Origin: an uncultured Clostridia bacterium
GTDB taxonomy: Bacteria; Bacillota; Clostridia; Oscillospirales; Acutalibacteraceae
NCBI GenBank assembly: GCA_937902305.1
Contig: CALDHV010000254.1
Span: 1 to 6,485 of the forward strand
Direction: 5' to 3'
Length of the DNA stretch: 6,485 nt
The notes under the pieces were generated by a model that saw nothing but the letters and a program-made list of their open reading frames with translations, did no database searches and was not told the origin of the DNA. Positions 4,891 through 6,485 of this stretch are shown here, piece by piece (within the stretch, counting starts at the first letter, position 1; the number at the start of each line of letters is the position of its first letter). Both the position numbers and the translations under genes were made by a program.

Positions 4891-5001
4891 TGTAATAACG
4901 TTTTCCGCCGACACGGCACGATCGCTATTACACCGTAATAGACCGGATCGGGCTTTTTTTATTTTCCGGGACGGTCAAATAAAAGTAAGGGGATAGAAGA
5001 A
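4891..5001 (+). promoter_or_regulatory. Putative attenuator / orphan riboswitch-like leader of the purine permease gene
   Basis: The leader can fold two ways. Fold A: TGTAATA (4891-4897) with TATTACA (4926-4932), extended by CG/CG across one mismatch, enclosing a small hairpin GCCG-ACA-CGGC (4907-4917). Fold B: the terminator at 4916-4960, whose inner stem uses the same CTATTAC (4925-4931) with GTAATAG (4935-4941). The folds share bases and exclude one another. Beyond the terminator, GACCG (4941-4945) can also pair with CGGTC (4972-4976). AGGGG at 4988-4992 is the ribosome site for the permease, nine bases before its ATG. I do not see the conserved core of the classical purine riboswitch (TATGG, TTTCTACC, CCGTAAA arranged on three helices). 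The ligand, if any, is unknown; a purine or purine nucleotide is the natural guess from the gene downstream. Confidence 0.6.
4916..4960 (+). terminator. Intrinsic terminator inside the permease leader
   Basis: GCACGATC (4916-4923) pairs with GATCGGGC (4946-4953) with one A/G mismatch; an inner perfect stem CTATTAC (4925-4931) / GTAATAG (4935-4941) closes the loop ACC; seven T follow (4954-4960). It lies between the promoter and the gene it would silence, 42 bases before the ATG, so it is regulatory rather than an end-of-gene terminator. Confidence 0.85.
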
Positions 5002-6441
5002 ATGGAACGGCTTTTCAAACTCAAGGAAAACGGCACCACTGTCCGCACCGAGTTGATCGCCGGATTGACGACATTTATGGCAATGTCGTACATCCTGATG
5101 GTCAACCCCGGTATGTTCGCTGATCTTGCCGGTGGCTCGGCAACGCCCGCAGGGCAGGGACTCTTCAACGCGGTTTATATCGCGACTGCGCTCTCTGCGG
5201 TTATCGGCACCATCTTGATTGGCTTGATCGCCAATCTGCCGCTTGCTCAGGCATCCGGTATGGGTCTTAACGCGTACTTTGTTTACACGGTTTGCTTCGG
5301 TCTCGGTTTCACCTATGCGAACGCTTTGCTGTTCGTGCTGATCGACGGCTTGGTCTTCATCCTGTTGACGGCGACCGGCTTGCGTAAGCTGATCTTCGAA
5401 GCGATCCCGAAGCGTGTTCGTATGATCATTCCCGCCGGTATCGGCTTGTTCATCGCGTTTATCGGTTTCCAGGATGCCGGCTTGGTCGTCAATGACGACG
5501 CGACGCTGGTCAAGCTTGCCTCCTTCAACCTGATGGGCGGCGGCGCTACCTGGGGCACGATCATGCCGTTGCTCGTCACTCTGCTGACGCTGATCGTTAT
5601 CGCCGTTCTCTCCAAGATGAAGGTCAGAGGCGCGATCATTTACAGTATACTCGGCGGTACGGTTCTCTACTATCTGCTCGGCTTCACGGTTCCGGAGTTT
5701 GCCGGATTCTCCGCATTCAGCAGCATGGTCAATCCGCTGCAGGCGTTCAAGGATTTCGGCACTCTGTCGTTCGGTAAGGTCTTCACCGAGGGCTTTGACT
5801 TCTCCGCTTATCTGGCGGGTGAGGGTCACAATATGACCAGCCTGGTACTGACCTTTGCCACCACCGCTCTGGCGTTCTGCATGGTCGATATGTTCGATAC
5901 GATGGGCACGCTGTACGGTGCTTGCCGCAGCGGTAATATGCTGATCCCCAACGAGGAAGGCGAAATGGTCGTCCCGCGTATGGATAAGGCTATGATGGCG
6001 GACGCCATCGCGACCTGCACCGGTGCTGTTTGCGGTACCTCTACCGTTACCACCTATGTTGAGTCCTCTGCGGGTACTGCCGCCGGCGGCCGTACCGGTC
6101 TCGCCGCTTTGAGCACCGCGGCTATGTTTGCTATCGCGATGTTCCTGTCGCCCATTGCTTCGCTGATCCCCGCTTGCGCGTATGCCGCGGCGCTGATCTA
6201 TGTCGGTATCCTGATGATGGGCTGCGTCAAGGATCTGCAGTGGGATAACCCGACCGTCGCTCTGCCGTCCTTCCTGACGTTGGTTATGATGGCGTTCACC
6301 TACAACATCTCCTACGGTATTGCGTTCGGTATGGTCTCTCACGTGATCATCCGCATCCTCCGTGGCAAGATCAAGGAAGTGCCGATCGCGACCTGGATCA
6401 TTACCATCCTCTTCGCGGCTATGTTCTTCCTGACCCACTGA
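5002..6441 (+). CDS. NCS2 family (AzgA/PbuG type) purine permease
   Basis: A 479-residue inner-membrane transporter, probably importing adenine, hypoxanthine or guanine with protons. The opening LFKLKENGTTVRTELIAG then FMAMSYILMVNP (25-36) is typical of the AzgA/PbuG branch (COG2252). Further signatures are ASGMGLNAYF (84-93), IPAGIGLFIAFIGFQDAG (143-160), MVDMFDTMGTLYG (294-306) with its acidic substrate-site segment, and GTSTVTTYVESSAGTAAGG (345-363) followed by RTGL. Twelve or more hydrophobic segments fit the 14-helix fold of the family. The length is slightly above the roughly 440 usual for PbuG. ATG 5002 has AGGGG nine bases ahead. Arginine codons are mostly CGT with no CGG, unlike the GH16 and asn genes, which use CGG and CGC; this suggests high expression. 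Expression is likely set by the leader terminator. Exact base specificity is not readable from sequence. Confidence 0.94.
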   Translation: MERLFKLKENGTTVRTELIAGLTTFMAMSYILMVNPGMFADLAGGSATPAGQGLFNAVYIATALSAVIGTILIGLIANLPLAQASGMGLNAYFVYTVCFGLGFTYANALLFVLIDGLVFILLTATGLRKLIFEAIPKRVRMIIPAGIGLFIAFIGFQDAGLVVNDDATLVKLASFNLMGGGATWGTIMPLLVTLLTLIVIAVLSKMKVRGAIIYSILGGTVLYYLLGFTVPEFAGFSAFSSMVNPLQAFKDFGTLSFGKVFTEGFDFSAYLAGEGHNMTSLVLTFATTALAFCMVDMFDTMGTLYGACRSGNMLIPNEEGEMVVPRMDKAMMADAIATCTGAVCGTSTVTTYVESSAGTAAGGRTGLAALSTAAMFAIAMFLSPIASLIPACAYAAALIYVGILMMGCVKDLQWDNPTVALPSFLTLVMMAFTYNISYGIAFGMVSHVIIRILRGKIKEVPIATWIITILFAAMFFLTH

Positions 6442-6462
6442 TCAAAGGCAAAATCAAATCAA

Positions 6463-6485
6463 AACGGCGGGGCTGTCACATCGGT
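6463..6485 (+). other. Possible 5' arm of the permease terminator, cut by window end
   Basis: About 20 bases after the permease stop, AAAACGGCGGGGCTGTCAC begins in the way a terminator's 5' arm preceded by an A-run would. The partner arm would lie beyond the window, so this is a guess from position and GC content only. Confidence 0.3.

Noticed and set aside
4149..4919. 256-codon minus-strand frame over the DUF975 gene and the following spacer
   Set aside because: Antisense to a recognisable membrane protein and reads through a terminator and promoter.
4881..4960. Classical guanine/adenine riboswitch in the permease leader
   Set aside because: Fragments such as ACCGTAA look suggestive, but the three-way junction, TATGG loop and TTTCTACC joining segment are missing and the leader is too short.
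4975..6438. 487-codon open frame on the minus strand across the permease
   Set aside because: Antisense shadow of the NCS2 gene; its composition is low-complexity polar (Q, D, E, R, H rich) as expected from reversed membrane-protein codons, and it has no convincing ribosome site.

Overview
The window reads as chromosomal DNA of a fairly GC-rich anaerobic Firmicute, most likely a Clostridia / Oscillospiraceae-type gut bacterium. This is inferred from a T-box leader, strong Shine-Dalgarno (SD) sites, sigma-A-type promoters (TTGACA / TATAAT), the ammonia-dependent asparagine synthetase AsnA, a miniature ferredoxin-thioredoxin reductase catalytic subunit and a DUF975 membrane protein. No mobile element, CRISPR array, tRNA or rRNA was seen. 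Seven genes cover almost everything; the rest is regulatory DNA.

Layout: (1) 1-2350, minus strand: a TTGACA/TATGGT promoter, a T-box leader that appears to sense tRNA-Asn, then asnS (asparaginyl-tRNA synthetase) and asnA (aspartate-ammonia ligase, truncated by the window start; GTG start). AsnA makes asparagine and AsnS loads it onto tRNA-Asn, so uncharged tRNA-Asn would switch on both steps. (2) 2426-3334, plus strand: a compact GH16-family glycoside hydrolase with no signal peptide, its own extended -10 promoter and a bidirectional terminator shared with the next unit. (3) 3336-3968, minus strand: a two-gene redox operon, an FTR-like [4Fe-4S] protein (65 aa) followed by thioredoxin (107 aa), which suggests ferredoxin-driven thioredoxin reduction. 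(4) 4040-4817, plus strand: a DUF975 integral membrane protein with its own promoter and terminator. (5) 4858-6485, plus strand: an NCS2/AzgA-type purine permease preceded by a consensus promoter and a leader with an intrinsic terminator ahead of the gene.

The best candidate for something undescribed is the permease leader (about 4891-4960). A 5' segment, TGTAATA, can pair with TATTACA, and that same TATTAC segment is also an arm of the terminator hairpin. The two folds exclude each other, as in a riboswitch or attenuator, but the leader does not carry the conserved core of the classical purine riboswitch. Its very short sensor part, starting almost at the transcription start, makes it unusual. 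Also worth a look are the altered cysteine spacing of the FTR-like protein and the GGGAT/ATCCC dyads that bracket the -10 boxes of two separate promoters.
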